This document shows positions 36,641 through 44,130 of a stretch of DNA of 64,000 nt, in pieces. Source of the DNA: Rhodanobacteraceae bacterium ZG21-1 (GTDB lineage Bacteria > Pseudomonadota > Gammaproteobacteria > Xanthomonadales > Rhodanobacteraceae); NCBI GenBank assembly GCA_021390615.1, contig JAJEJU010000025.1, positions 558,001 through 622,000 on the forward strand, given 5' to 3'. Position 1 is the stretch's first letter. Every line of letters starts with the position of its first letter. The position numbers and the translations under genes were made by a program. The notes under the pieces were generated by a model. The model saw only the letters and a program-made list of their open reading frames with translations. It did not search any database and was not told the DNA's origin.

Positions 36641-38005
36641 TCAGCGCGCGCCGGCCACCGACTTGCGCACGATCAGCATGGCCAGCTCCAGCGACTGCTC
36701 GTAGTTGAGCCGCGGGTCGACCATCGACTTGTAGGCACGGTCGAGATCCGCCTCGCCGAGGTCGCGCGCACCGCCCATGCACTCGGTGACGTCCTCGCCG
36801 GTCAGCTCCAGGTGCACGCCGCCCAGGCGCGTGCCGGCGGCCGCATGGATGTCCAGCGCCTGCTCCAGCTCGCCGCGGATATTGTCGAAGCGGCGGGTCT
36901 TGTAGCCGTTCGAGGTGCTCTCGGTGTTGCCGTGCATCGGATCGGCCACCCACAGCACGCGGCGGCCTTCGCGCTTCACCGCGTCCAGCAGGGGCGGCAA
37001 GGCTTCCGCGATCTTCGCGTTACCCATGCGATGGATCAGGGTCAGCCGGCCCGGCTCCTCGTCCGGATTCAACGCGTCGATCAGCGGCAGCAGTTGCTCG
37101 GGCGTCACCGACGGCCCCACCTTTACTGCGATGGGATTGCGGATGCCGCGGAAATATTCCACGTGGGCGCCGTCCAGCGCCGCCGTGCGCATGCCGATCC
37201 AGGGGAAGTGGGTGGACAGGTTGAACCAGCCGGCGTGACGCGGCACCTGCCGGGTCAGCGCCTGCTCGTAGTGCAACAGCAAGGCTTCGTGCGAGGTGAA
37301 GAAGTCGACCCGGGTGAAGCCGGCGATCGGGCCGGCCAGGGTTTCCATGAAGCGCAGCGAGTCGCCGATGCCCGCCACCATGCGGCGGTATTCGGCGGCC
37401 AGCGGTGCGTGCTCGACCCAGGCCAGGTCCCAGTATTCGGGGTGATGCAGGTCGGCGAAGCCGCCGTCGATCAGCGCACGCACGAAGTTCATGGTGAGCG
37501 CCGAATGGGCGTGCGCCTGGATCAGCCGCTGCGGATCGGCGCGCCGCGCCGCCGCGGTGAAGGCCGGTCCGTTCACCACGTCGCCGCGGAAGCTCGGCAG
37601 GGTCACGCCGTCGCGCGTCTCGGTATCGGCCGAACGCGGCTTGGCGTACTGGCCGGCGAAACGCCCCACCCGCAGCACCGGCTGCTTCAGCCCGTGCACC
37701 AGCACCAGGCTCATCTGCAGCAGCACTTTCAGGCGATTGGAAATGATCGGGCTGGTGCAGTCCGCGAAGCTTTCGGCGCAGTCGCCGCCCTGCAGCAGGA
37801 AGCGCGAGCCCTCCTGCGCCTCGGCCAAGGCCTGCTTCAGCGCCAGCACTTCCCACGAAGTCACCAGCGGCGGCAGCGAGGCGAGCTGCGAGGTGGCCGT
37901 GGCCAGTTCGACGGCATCCTCGTACTGCGGCTGCTGCAGCGCGGTGTGCCGCTGCCACGAACCCGGCGACCAGTTGGCTGCGTCACTGAAAGAGAGGTCG
38001 TTCAT
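36641..38005 (-). CDS. Class II 3-deoxy-7-phosphoheptulonate (DAHP) synthase
   Basis: First step of the shikimate pathway: phosphoenolpyruvate plus erythrose 4-phosphate give DAHP. The protein (454 residues) is of the plant/actinobacterial class II type, with NWSPGSW, the metal-binding Cys in QGGDCAESF, KVGPSVTPEQLL, DPMHGNT and HLELTGEDVTEC. It is not related in sequence to E. coli AroF/G/H. ATG 38005 gives the normal N-terminus (NDLSFSDAANWSP); an in-frame ATG at 38029 would add eight residues and leave only three bases after dsbB. Neither has a strong ribosome-binding site. It follows dsbB on the same strand. Confidence 0.94.
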   Translation of the reverse strand: MNDLSFSDAANWSPGSWQRHTALQQPQYEDAVELATATSQLASLPPLVTSWEVLALKQALAEAQEGSRFLLQGGDCAESFADCTSPIISNRLKVLLQMSLVLVHGLKQPVLRVGRFAGQYAKPRSADTETRDGVTLPSFRGDVVNGPAFTAAARRADPQRLIQAHAHSALTMNFVRALIDGGFADLHHPEYWDLAWVEHAPLAAEYRRMVAGIGDSLRFMETLAGPIAGFTRVDFFTSHEALLLHYEQALTRQVPRHAGWFNLSTHFPWIGMRTAALDGAHVEYFRGIRNPIAVKVGPSVTPEQLLPLIDALNPDEEPGRLTLIHRMGNAKIAEALPPLLDAVKREGRRVLWVADPMHGNTESTSNGYKTRRFDNIRGELEQALDIHAAAGTRLGGVHLELTGEDVTECMGGARDLGEADLDRAYKSMVDPRLNYEQSLELAMLIVRKSVAGAR

Positions 38006-38032
38006 CGATAAGGCTTTGGACGAAGTCATCGC

Positions 38033-38530
38033 TCAGGCTCGCTTGCGCACGGCGGCCACGACGATCAGCGCGGCCAGCAGCACGAACCACAGCAGAGTCC
38101 AGAACGGCATCGGCATGCCGAGCACCAGCTGCACCTTGGCGCACTCGCCGGAACCGGTGAAGACCAGCCGCAGCACCTTGGCGAACGGGAAGGCGCTGAA
38201 CATGTAGTCCAGCGGCGGTCCGCAGGAAGGCACCTGGTCGGCCGGCAGCGACTGAATCCACAGATGCCGGCCGGCTACCGCAATGCCGAAGGCCGCACCC
38301 AGCAGCGCGCCTGCGGCGTACACCCAGCGTGCGCCGCCGCGCGGACCGTGGATGGCGCCGATCAGGAAGAACACCGCCATCACCAGGAAGCCGATGCGCT
38401 GGAAGATGCACAGCGGGCAGGGAATCAGGCCCCAATAATGTTCGGTGTACAGAGCGAAACCGAGCAAGGCCACGCAGATCAGGAAGCCGACGAGGCAGGC
38501 GGTGCGATAGGACCAACGAAGCGGATTCAT
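38033..38530 (-). CDS. dsbB: Disulfide bond formation protein DsbB
   Basis: Inner-membrane oxidase that reoxidises DsbA and passes electrons to quinone. The 165-residue protein has four hydrophobic helices and both redox pairs: CPLC (Cys38, Cys41) in the first periplasmic loop and Cys103 / Cys130 in the second. The ATG at 38530 gives the standard start MNPLRWSYRT; longer in-frame starts up to 38563 add only non-conserved residues. DsbA is not in the window. Confidence 0.94.
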   Translation of the reverse strand: MNPLRWSYRTACLVGFLICVALLGFALYTEHYWGLIPCPLCIFQRIGFLVMAVFFLIGAIHGPRGGARWVYAAGALLGAAFGIAVAGRHLWIQSLPADQVPSCGPPLDYMFSAFPFAKVLRLVFTGSGECAKVQLVLGMPMPFWTLLWFVLLAALIVVAAVRKRA

Positions 38531-38717
38531 GGGCATGACGCGGTCTGGCAGGGATGCCGACATTACCTGCTTGCGCCTGACCTGTCAGCAAGGCGCAGCT
38601 GCCCATGAAAAGCCCACGCCAGGCGCGGCTACGGCGCGTGCTCCATCTGCGACCTCAGCCGGCCTCGGGTGGATTCCGGCACCGCCTGGCGTGGCAAGCA
38701 CGCCAGGCGGCGCGGAC

Positions 38718-39437
38718 TCAATGCGCCGCGCTGACTTCGAAGCGGATCCACGCCGGATGGTCGGCGGTCTGCGCCTCGATCGCCGCCACGGTCAACGCCG
38801 TGCGCCCGATCACCAGATGGCTGCCGGGCGTGAGATGCGCGCGCTGGATGGTGGACGGGTCGGTGTCTTCGGGTGCGAACTGCGACGGACTCCATTCGAC
38901 ATCGGCGGACGGCGAGGCGGCATCCGCCCCCCACGCCGTGATGCGCAGGTCGGAGGCGCCGTGGGTGTCCGGCCCGTTCACCCGCACCCGGCCCTCGCGG
39001 GCCAGATAGACTTCGACCTGGCCCTTGCCAGCTGTCGCAGCGTCGGGCGATGCCGCCACCGAGAGGTGACCCCGGCTGGCTCCGCTCGCCGGCACCACGC
39101 TCTCCACGCGGTGCAGGCCGTCGCCGGCAGGCATCAGCTCGTGTTTGCGCAGTTGCAGGACAAATTCGGCCTGTACCCCGCTCGGATAAGCACCGACGGC
39201 CACCCGCGCGCTGTCGCCGACGGCGATCGCGCCCACCGTCCATCCGCCGATGGCCGCCGTGCTGCCAGCCTGGATTTCGATCGGTCGCGCCGCACTTGCC
39301 TGACTCTCATGATCGGTCTGCATGGCTCTACTCGTTTGCATGGAAGTGTCCGACGCAGCCTGTCCAGCGGTCACGCCCAGGGCCAACCATGCTGTCGCGG
39401 CCAAGCCTGCGAAGCCCCCGGGATGTCCGTTGATCAT
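38718..39437 (-). CDS. Exported protein of unknown family, candidate immunity protein for the XVIPCD effector
   Basis: The 239-residue protein has an N-terminal signal-peptide-like region (hydrophobic AGLAATAWLALGVTAGQA, residues about 10-27) and no lipobox Cys, so it is predicted to be periplasmic. A Ser/Thr/Gln-rich linker (28-50) leads to a beta-rich region with many small residues, and no motif that I recognise; it contains no cysteine. It starts 69 bases after the stop of the calpain/XVIPCD gene on the same strand, with a strong AGGAGA ribosome-binding site. Genes for X-T4SS effectors are normally paired with an exported inhibitor in this way, which is the only basis for the immunity idea. 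The function is otherwise unknown. Confidence 0.75.
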   Translation of the reverse strand: MINGHPGGFAGLAATAWLALGVTAGQAASDTSMQTSRAMQTDHESQASAARPIEIQAGSTAAIGGWTVGAIAVGDSARVAVGAYPSGVQAEFVLQLRKHELMPAGDGLHRVESVVPASGASRGHLSVAASPDAATAGKGQVEVYLAREGRVRVNGPDTHGASDLRITAWGADAASPSADVEWSPSQFAPEDTDPSTIQRAHLTPGSHLVIGRTALTVAAIEAQTADHPAWIRFEVSAAH

Positions 39438-39506
39438 CGTTGCGTCTCCTGATGTCGGCGACAGGTGTGCATGCCCCGTAGGCCATGCACATGTCGTCCC
39501 GGTGCA

Positions 39507-40772
39507 CTAAACCGCTGGCCCCTGCCGCTGTTCCGGCGCGGGCTGCTGTGGTTGCGGCTGCTGCGGCTGCGCCGGCTGTTGCGGAGCCTGCGCCGCACGC
39601 TGCTGCCCGGCCTGCTGACAGGCCGCCGAACTCTGCTCGATCGGGGTGTTGGCTCCCTGTGCGGTCGATACGCTGGTCAACTGCCGCACCGGCGAATCCA
39701 GCTTGCCCTCGATGGCGATGGTGCGGCTCGCGGCGTCGTCGCTGAACACCACGTGGTCGATCCGGTTCAGGCCGTCGCGTTTGGCCGCGGCAGTCAAGGC
39801 AGCCGCCAGGTTGTCGCTGTGCTGGTCGGGCGTGCGGCCGTGCTGCTCGTCGAGCTTGTGGATGGCGTCGCGCGCCTGCGTGAACAACGGATGGTCAGGA
39901 TTCGCGGGCTCGTCGAGCCGCGCTGTCGCGGGCGCAGCCCCATGCGCTGCTGCTTCATGCGGATGCGTCGGGGTATCCGCACCTTGTTTCTGCGTCTTGG
40001 TGACCGAGTTGCCGACCGCGATCTCGTCTATGACCTTCGGGATGGCCGACACCGGGATGTCCTGCGGCTGATCGATCCCCCAGGGATTGTTCAGCGACAC
40101 GTACTCCTTGCCATCCTTGTTGTACACGTTGGTGACCGTGTAGGCATGGCCGCCGACCAGACCATAAGGATTTTTCCCGCTTTCCTGGCCCTGTTGGTCG
40201 CCGTCGGATTCCGGCGTGCCGACCACGATCAGCTTGCCCGAATTGAACTGCTGCTGCAGGTTCTTCAACTCGGTCGACGAGGTCTTGGGATCGTAGTAGG
40301 CCTGGGCAGCCTGCCCGGTCAGCGTTTCCAGCGCGTTCTTCGGATCGCCACCGTCGCCGATCTTCGCGTAGCCGCCGCCCTTGTCGACGCCGTTGACCAC
40401 CTTGTCGTTGAGCTTGGCGTAGGCGGCCTCCATCACCTGCGGCCAGATGACCTGCTTGCCGTTGGCGCTGTCGGTGGTATGCCCGTAGTCTTTTCCGTCC
40501 ACCGAATCCGCCGGAATATCCTTGCTCGGATCGATGGTGACTTGCGTCGGCTGGAGCTTGCCGCTCGCGCCGGCGTAGAACGTCACGGTATAGGTGCCGT
40601 TGTCGTTCGCGTGAATCATGTCCTTGAGCGACTGCGGGTTCTTCTCGGCGATTGCGCCCATCGAAGAAAGGAAATAGCAGTCCCCGTAGTTGCCCTGATG
40701 GATGTCGTGCAGGTTCGGCATGCCTGGATTTGGACCAGACGTGTTGAACAGTTCGCTATCAGTCGAACTCAT
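39507..40772 (-). CDS. Calpain-type cysteine protease with C-terminal XVIPCD (probable X-T4SS antibacterial effector)
   Basis: The 421-residue protein has two parts. Residues about 20-255 show the peptidase C2 (calpain) triad: Cys32 in GNYGDCYFLSS, His209 in GGHAYTV and Asn229 in LNNPWG. Residues about 289-385 match the Xanthomonas VirD4-interacting protein conserved domain (NPDHPLFTQARDAIHKLDEQ, GLNRIDHVVFS, IAIEGKLDSP, ending TPIEQSSAAC), which docks effectors to the VirD4 coupling protein; the 386-416 tail is rich in Gln, Pro and Ala, also typical. No signal peptide is present. ATG 40772 has a strong GGGAGGGG site. The N-terminal half is visibly less GC-rich than the surrounding genes. The target protein is unknown. 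An exported protein gene follows 69 bases later; the terminator of rplQ lies upstream. Confidence 0.88.
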   Translation of the reverse strand: MSSTDSELFNTSGPNPGMPNLHDIHQGNYGDCYFLSSMGAIAEKNPQSLKDMIHANDNGTYTVTFYAGASGKLQPTQVTIDPSKDIPADSVDGKDYGHTTDSANGKQVIWPQVMEAAYAKLNDKVVNGVDKGGGYAKIGDGGDPKNALETLTGQAAQAYYDPKTSSTELKNLQQQFNSGKLIVVGTPESDGDQQGQESGKNPYGLVGGHAYTVTNVYNKDGKEYVSLNNPWGIDQPQDIPVSAIPKVIDEIAVGNSVTKTQKQGADTPTHPHEAAAHGAAPATARLDEPANPDHPLFTQARDAIHKLDEQHGRTPDQHSDNLAAALTAAAKRDGLNRIDHVVFSDDAASRTIAIEGKLDSPVRQLTSVSTAQGANTPIEQSSAACQQAGQQRAAQAPQQPAQPQQPQPQQPAPEQRQGPAV

Positions 40773-40856
40773 TACAGCCCCTCCCCTTGTATGTCCCCAA
40801 ATCGCTTTTACCACACTGGCGGGCGATCTAAAAGCACCACACGGTTTCCGGACAGC

Positions 40857-40888
40857 CGAAAACGAAAAGCCCCGGCAGGGCCGGGGCT
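40857..40888 (-). terminator. Intrinsic terminator at the end of the rpoA-rplQ unit
   Basis: Perfect stem AGCCCCGGC (40868-40876) and GCCGGGGCT (40880-40888) with a three-base loop, followed in the minus direction by TTTTCGTTTTC. It lies 26 bases after the rplQ stop and closes the whole ribosomal-protein run. Confidence 0.9.
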
Positions 40889-40913
40889 CTCAGGGGTCAG
40901 CAACGGCCGAGGA

Positions 40914-41297
40914 TCACTCCTCGACGGCAGCTTCCTGGCGCGGGCGGCCGACCAGCTCGACGTAGGCCATCGGCGCATTGTCGCCGTCGCGGAAACCGCA
41001 CTTGAGGATGCGCAGGTAGCCGCCGGGACGCTCGCGGTAGCGCGGGCCCAGCTCGACGAACAGCTTGCCCACGGCTTCCTTGTCGCGCAGGCGCGAGAAG
41101 GCGAGGCGGCGGTTGGCGACGCCGTCGGTCTTGGCGAGGGTGATCAGCGGCTCGGCGACGCGACGCAACTCCTTGGCCTTGGGCAAGGTGGTGCGGATCA
41201 GCTCGTGCTTCACCAGCGAAGCGGCCATGTTGCGGAACATCGCTTCGCGATGGGCACTGGTACGGTTGAACTTGCGTCCGGATTTTTGGTGGCGCAT
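40914..41297 (-). CDS. rplQ: 50S ribosomal protein L17
   Basis: The protein has 127 residues, as in E. coli, and starts [20 protein letters not shown], the L17 signature. It binds 23S rRNA near the peptide exit. It is the last gene of the alpha operon, and here it is separated from rpoA by 295 bases instead of the usual few tens. An intrinsic terminator follows. Confidence 0.98.
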   Translation of the reverse strand: MRHQKSGRKFNRTSAHREAMFRNMAASLVKHELIRTTLPKAKELRRVAEPLITLAKTDGVANRRLAFSRLRDKEAVGKLFVELGPRYRERPGGYLRILKCGFRDGDNAPMAYVELVGRPRQEAAVEE

Positions 41298-41390
41298 GGC
41301 AAACTCTCTTGTCTGTTGTTATGAAAAACCGGCGCTCAGGTCCGGCTTCCGCGGTTACCCGCTGTTGAGCCCGTGATGCAGGCTTTTTTA

Positions 41391-41430
41391 AGAGCGCGAC
41401 CGGCGAAGGTCGCTTCTGGCTTCGAGCGAG
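41391..41430 (-). repeat. REP-like palindrome in the rpoA-rplQ gap
   Basis: On the plus strand AAGAGCGCGAC begins at 41390; GCGACC (41396-41401) and GGTCGC (41408-41413) form the stem, and TTCGAG follows at 41421-41426. It resembles the GAGCGCGAC...GTCGC class of repetitive palindromes of Pseudomonas and Xanthomonadales, and matches another copy at 47164-47195. Confidence 0.5.
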
Positions 41431-41556
41431 GTATGCAACACTCGCCGAGCCGATACTGCGCAGCAGTCAAGCGCGACCGCAAAGAATGCGCTTCAACGAA
41501 GAACCACTTTTCGGTATTCGGCAGGAACGCGCTGCGCCTACCCGCCGAAACCGTAT

Positions 41557-41586
41557 GTCGCCGCGATCGAGGACGATCGCGGCGAC
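41557..41586 (-). repeat. Perfect 13-bp hairpin six bases after the rpoA stop
   Basis: GTCGCCGCGATCG (41557-41569), loop AGGA, CGATCGCGGCGAC (41574-41586). There is no T-run on either side, so it is not a standard intrinsic terminator; protection of the rpoA mRNA 3' end or partial attenuation before rplQ would fit. Confidence 0.75.
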
Positions 41587-41592
41587 CACACA

Positions 41593-42591
41593 TCAACCCA
41601 GCTGCATGCCGTGCGACAGACCCGGCGGCGGCCAGTTTTCCAGCTTCATGCCGAGCGCGAGACCACGACCGCCCAGCACGTCTTTGATCTCGGTCAGGGA
41701 CTTCTTGCCGAGGTTCGGCGTCTTGAGCAGCTCCACTTCGGTCTTCTGCACCAGATCGCCGATGTAGTAGATGCTCTCGGCCTTCAGGCAGTTCGCCGAA
41801 CGCACGGTGAGCTCCAGATCGTCGATCGGACGCAGCAGCAGCGGATCGAAACCGCCCTTCTCGGCCTTGTCGGTGGCGCTCTCGCGACGCGAGAAATCAC
41901 CGAACACCGACAACTGGTCGTTGAGGATCTCAGCCGCCTTGCGGACCGCGTCCTCGGCGCCGATGGTGCCGTTGGTCTCGATGTCCAGCACCAGCTTGTC
42001 GAGGTTGGTGCGCTGCTCGACGCGAGCCGCATCCACTTCGTAAGCCACGCGCAGCACCGGCGCGAACGAGGCATCCAGCTGCAGGCGGCCGATCGGACGC
42101 GCTTCGTCGTCCGGCAGGATGCGCGCGCTGGCCGGCTGGTAGCCGACACCGCGACGCACCTTGAGGCGCATATTCAGCGCGATGTCCTTGGTCAGGTGGC
42201 AGATCACGTGCTCGGGGTTGACGATTTCCACCGAGTGGTCGACGACGATGTCGCCGGCCGTGACCACGCCCTTGCCCTTCTTGGACAGGGTCAGGGTGAC
42301 TTCATCGCCGGTGTGCTGGCGGATCGCCACGTCCTTGAGGTTCAGCAGAACCTCGATCACATCTTCCTGCAGGCCTTCGAGGGTGGTGTACTCGTGCAGC
42401 ACGCCATCGATCTCGACCTCGACGATGGCACTGCCCGGGATCGAGGAAAGCAGGACGCGACGGAGCGCGTTGCCCAGGGTATGTCCAAAGCCGCGCTCGA
42501 GCGGCTCGACCACCACCTTGGCGCGGTTGGCTCCGAGCTGCTCGACGCTGAGGCCGCGAGGCCGCAGCACGCTAGTTGACGAAACTGCCAT
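41593..42591 (-). CDS. rpoA: DNA-directed RNA polymerase subunit alpha
   Basis: The 332-residue subunit (E. coli 329) assembles the polymerase core. The N-terminal domain carries [23 protein letters not shown], and the C-terminal domain carries the UP-element and activator contact region ([22 protein letters not shown], then [14 protein letters not shown]). It sits between rpsD and rplQ as in other Proteobacteria. Confidence 0.98.
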   Translation of the reverse strand: MAVSSTSVLRPRGLSVEQLGANRAKVVVEPLERGFGHTLGNALRRVLLSSIPGSAIVEVEIDGVLHEYTTLEGLQEDVIEVLLNLKDVAIRQHTGDEVTLTLSKKGKGVVTAGDIVVDHSVEIVNPEHVICHLTKDIALNMRLKVRRGVGYQPASARILPDDEARPIGRLQLDASFAPVLRVAYEVDAARVEQRTNLDKLVLDIETNGTIGAEDAVRKAAEILNDQLSVFGDFSRRESATDKAEKGGFDPLLLRPIDDLELTVRSANCLKAESIYYIGDLVQKTEVELLKTPNLGKKSLTEIKDVLGGRGLALGMKLENWPPPGLSHGMQLG

Positions 42592-42606
42592 GCAAGGCTC
42601 CGATAA

Positions 42607-43233
42607 TTACTTCGAATAAAGCTCGACGATCAGGGCTTCGTTGATGTCCGACGGCAGATCGCTGCGATCAGGCAACGACTTGAAGGTGCCGGCGAACTTC
42701 TTCGCATCGACCTCAACCCAGATCGGACGCAGGTCCATGGTGTCGAACACGGTCGCGGCTTCCTGCACGCGCAGCTGGGTGCGCGCGCGCTCGGTCAGCG
42801 CGATCACGTCGCCCGGACGAACCTGGTACGAAGGAATGTTCACCTTCTTGTCGTTCACCAGCACCGCCTTGTGGGCGACCAGCTGGCGGGCCTGGGCGCG
42901 GGTGACCGCGAAACCCATGCGATAGACGACGTTGTCCAGACGGCTCTCGAGCAGACGCAGCAGATTCTCGCCGGTGTTGCCCTTGAGGGTGGACGCCTTC
43001 ACGTAGTAGTTGCCGAACTGACGCTCGAGCACGCCGTAGATGCGCTTGACCTTCTGCTTCTCGCGCAGCTGCACGGCGTAGTCGGACAGACGGGCGCGCT
43101 TGTTGGCGCCATGCTGGCCGGGCTTGTTCTCCAGCTTGCACTTGGAGTCGATGGCGCGCGCCGGGCTCTTCAGGCTCAGGTCCGAACCCTCACGGCGCGC
43201 GAGTTTGCAGGTGGCTCCACGATAACGGGCCAT
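42607..43233 (-). CDS. rpsD: 30S ribosomal protein S4
   Basis: The 208-residue primary 16S rRNA binder (E. coli 206) also serves as alpha-operon translational repressor in E. coli. The ATG at 43233 gives the standard [16 protein letters not shown] start; the longer in-frame stretch belongs to the rpsK region. The S4 RNA-binding domain ([20 protein letters not shown]) is intact. It follows rpsK by 11 bases. Confidence 0.98.
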   Translation of the reverse strand: MARYRGATCKLARREGSDLSLKSPARAIDSKCKLENKPGQHGANKRARLSDYAVQLREKQKVKRIYGVLERQFGNYYVKASTLKGNTGENLLRLLESRLDNVVYRMGFAVTRAQARQLVAHKAVLVNDKKVNIPSYQVRPGDVIALTERARTQLRVQEAATVFDTMDLRPIWVEVDAKKFAGTFKSLPDRSDLPSDINEALIVELYSK

Positions 43234-43244
43234 GGTAGTGCTCC

Positions 43245-43631
43245 TTAAACGCGACGCTTCTTGGGGGGACGGCAGCCGTTGTGCGGAATCGGCGTGACGT
43301 CGACGATGTTGAGCACCTTGTAGCCCAACGCATTCAGCGAACGCACCGCCGACTCGCGGCCCGGGCCAGGGCCCTTGATGCGCACTTCCACCGTCTTCAC
43401 GCCGTAGTCGCCGGCGGCGCGGCCAGCCTTTTCGGCGGCCACCTGCGCAGCGAACGGGGTCGACTTGCGCGAACCGCGGAAGCCCGCGCCGCCCGCAGTC
43501 GCCCACGACAGCGCATTACCCTGGCGGTCGGTGATGGTGACGATGGTGTTGTTGAAAGAAGCCTGCACGTGAGCCACGGCATCCGTGACGACGCGCTTGA
43601 CCTTCTTCTTGGTTTTGACCGGCTTAGCCAT
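43245..43631 (-). CDS. rpsK: 30S ribosomal protein S11
   Basis: The 128-residue protein of the 30S platform has the conserved [22 protein letters not shown] and C-terminal [15 protein letters not shown]. It is preceded by rpsM and followed by rpsD with short gaps, so it is part of the alpha operon. Confidence 0.98.
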   Translation of the reverse strand: MAKPVKTKKKVKRVVTDAVAHVQASFNNTIVTITDRQGNALSWATAGGAGFRGSRKSTPFAAQVAAEKAGRAAGDYGVKTVEVRIKGPGPGRESAVRSLNALGYKVLNIVDVTPIPHNGCRPPKKRRV

Positions 43632-43645
43632 GATTTATTGACCTA

Positions 43646-44002
43646 TCACTTCTTGATGGCGCGACGCGGACCCTTGCGGGTGCGTGCATTGGTCTTGGTG
43701 CGCTGACCGCGAACCGGCAGGCCGCGGCGATGGCGCAGGCCGCGGTAGCAGCCCAGATCCATCAGGCGCTTGATCGCGATACCGACCTCACGGCGGAGAT
43801 CGCCCTCGACCACGTACTTGGCGATTTCGTGGCGGAGCTTCTCCACCTCGCCTTCGCTCAACGACTTGATCTGCGTGGTCGGAACCACGCCTGCGTCCGC
43901 GCAGACCTTCTTGGCCCGGCTGCGGCCGATGCCGTAAATGCTCTGCAGGCCAACCCACACGTGCTTCTGGACTGGCAAATTGACACCCGCGATGCGCGCC
44001 AT
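43646..44002 (-). CDS. rpsM: 30S ribosomal protein S13
   Basis: The 118-residue head protein, with the same length as in E. coli, begins [19 protein letters not shown] and has the basic C-terminal tail that contacts P-site tRNA ([21 protein letters not shown], broken here only by description). It is the first gene of the alpha operon; no rpmJ lies between it and secY. Confidence 0.98.
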   Translation of the reverse strand: MARIAGVNLPVQKHVWVGLQSIYGIGRSRAKKVCADAGVVPTTQIKSLSEGEVEKLRHEIAKYVVEGDLRREVGIAIKRLMDLGCYRGLRHRRGLPVRGQRTKTNARTRKGPRRAIKK

Positions 44003-44130
44003 GATGTTCTATCTCCGATGCATTTCGTGCGCGGTAAACGCGCAATTCTAACCTGAATTAATCCGACAGGAAAGCCCTGCGGCGCCTAGGCGCCACCGCC
44101 CTTCCCGCTGTCGACCAGCTCGCCCCAGCT
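44003..44130 (-). other. secY-rpsM gap without rpmJ
   Basis: The 128-base gap where many bacteria carry rpmJ (L36). No CxxC...C...H L36-like frame is present. It holds a 14-base perfect palindrome GGCGCCTAGGCGCC (44081-44094) and a candidate -10 box TAGAAT on the minus strand (44050-44045), which could start an alpha-operon transcript. Confidence 0.6.
44045..44050 (-). promoter_or_regulatory. Candidate -10 box upstream of rpsM
   Basis: TAGAAT on the minus strand, 43 bases before the rpsM start codon, is a 5 of 6 match to TATAAT. The -35 region is weak (TTTCCT at 17 bases spacing), so a separate alpha-operon promoter is only possible. Confidence 0.35.

Larger units (their letters stand above)
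41298..41592 (-). other. Long rpoA-rplQ intergenic region with hairpins
   Basis: A 295-base gap inside what is normally a tight operon. It holds a perfect 13-bp hairpin just after the rpoA stop and a REP-like palindrome, both listed separately. No protein-coding frame is convincing. A separate promoter or a processing site for rplQ is possible. Confidence 0.6.
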
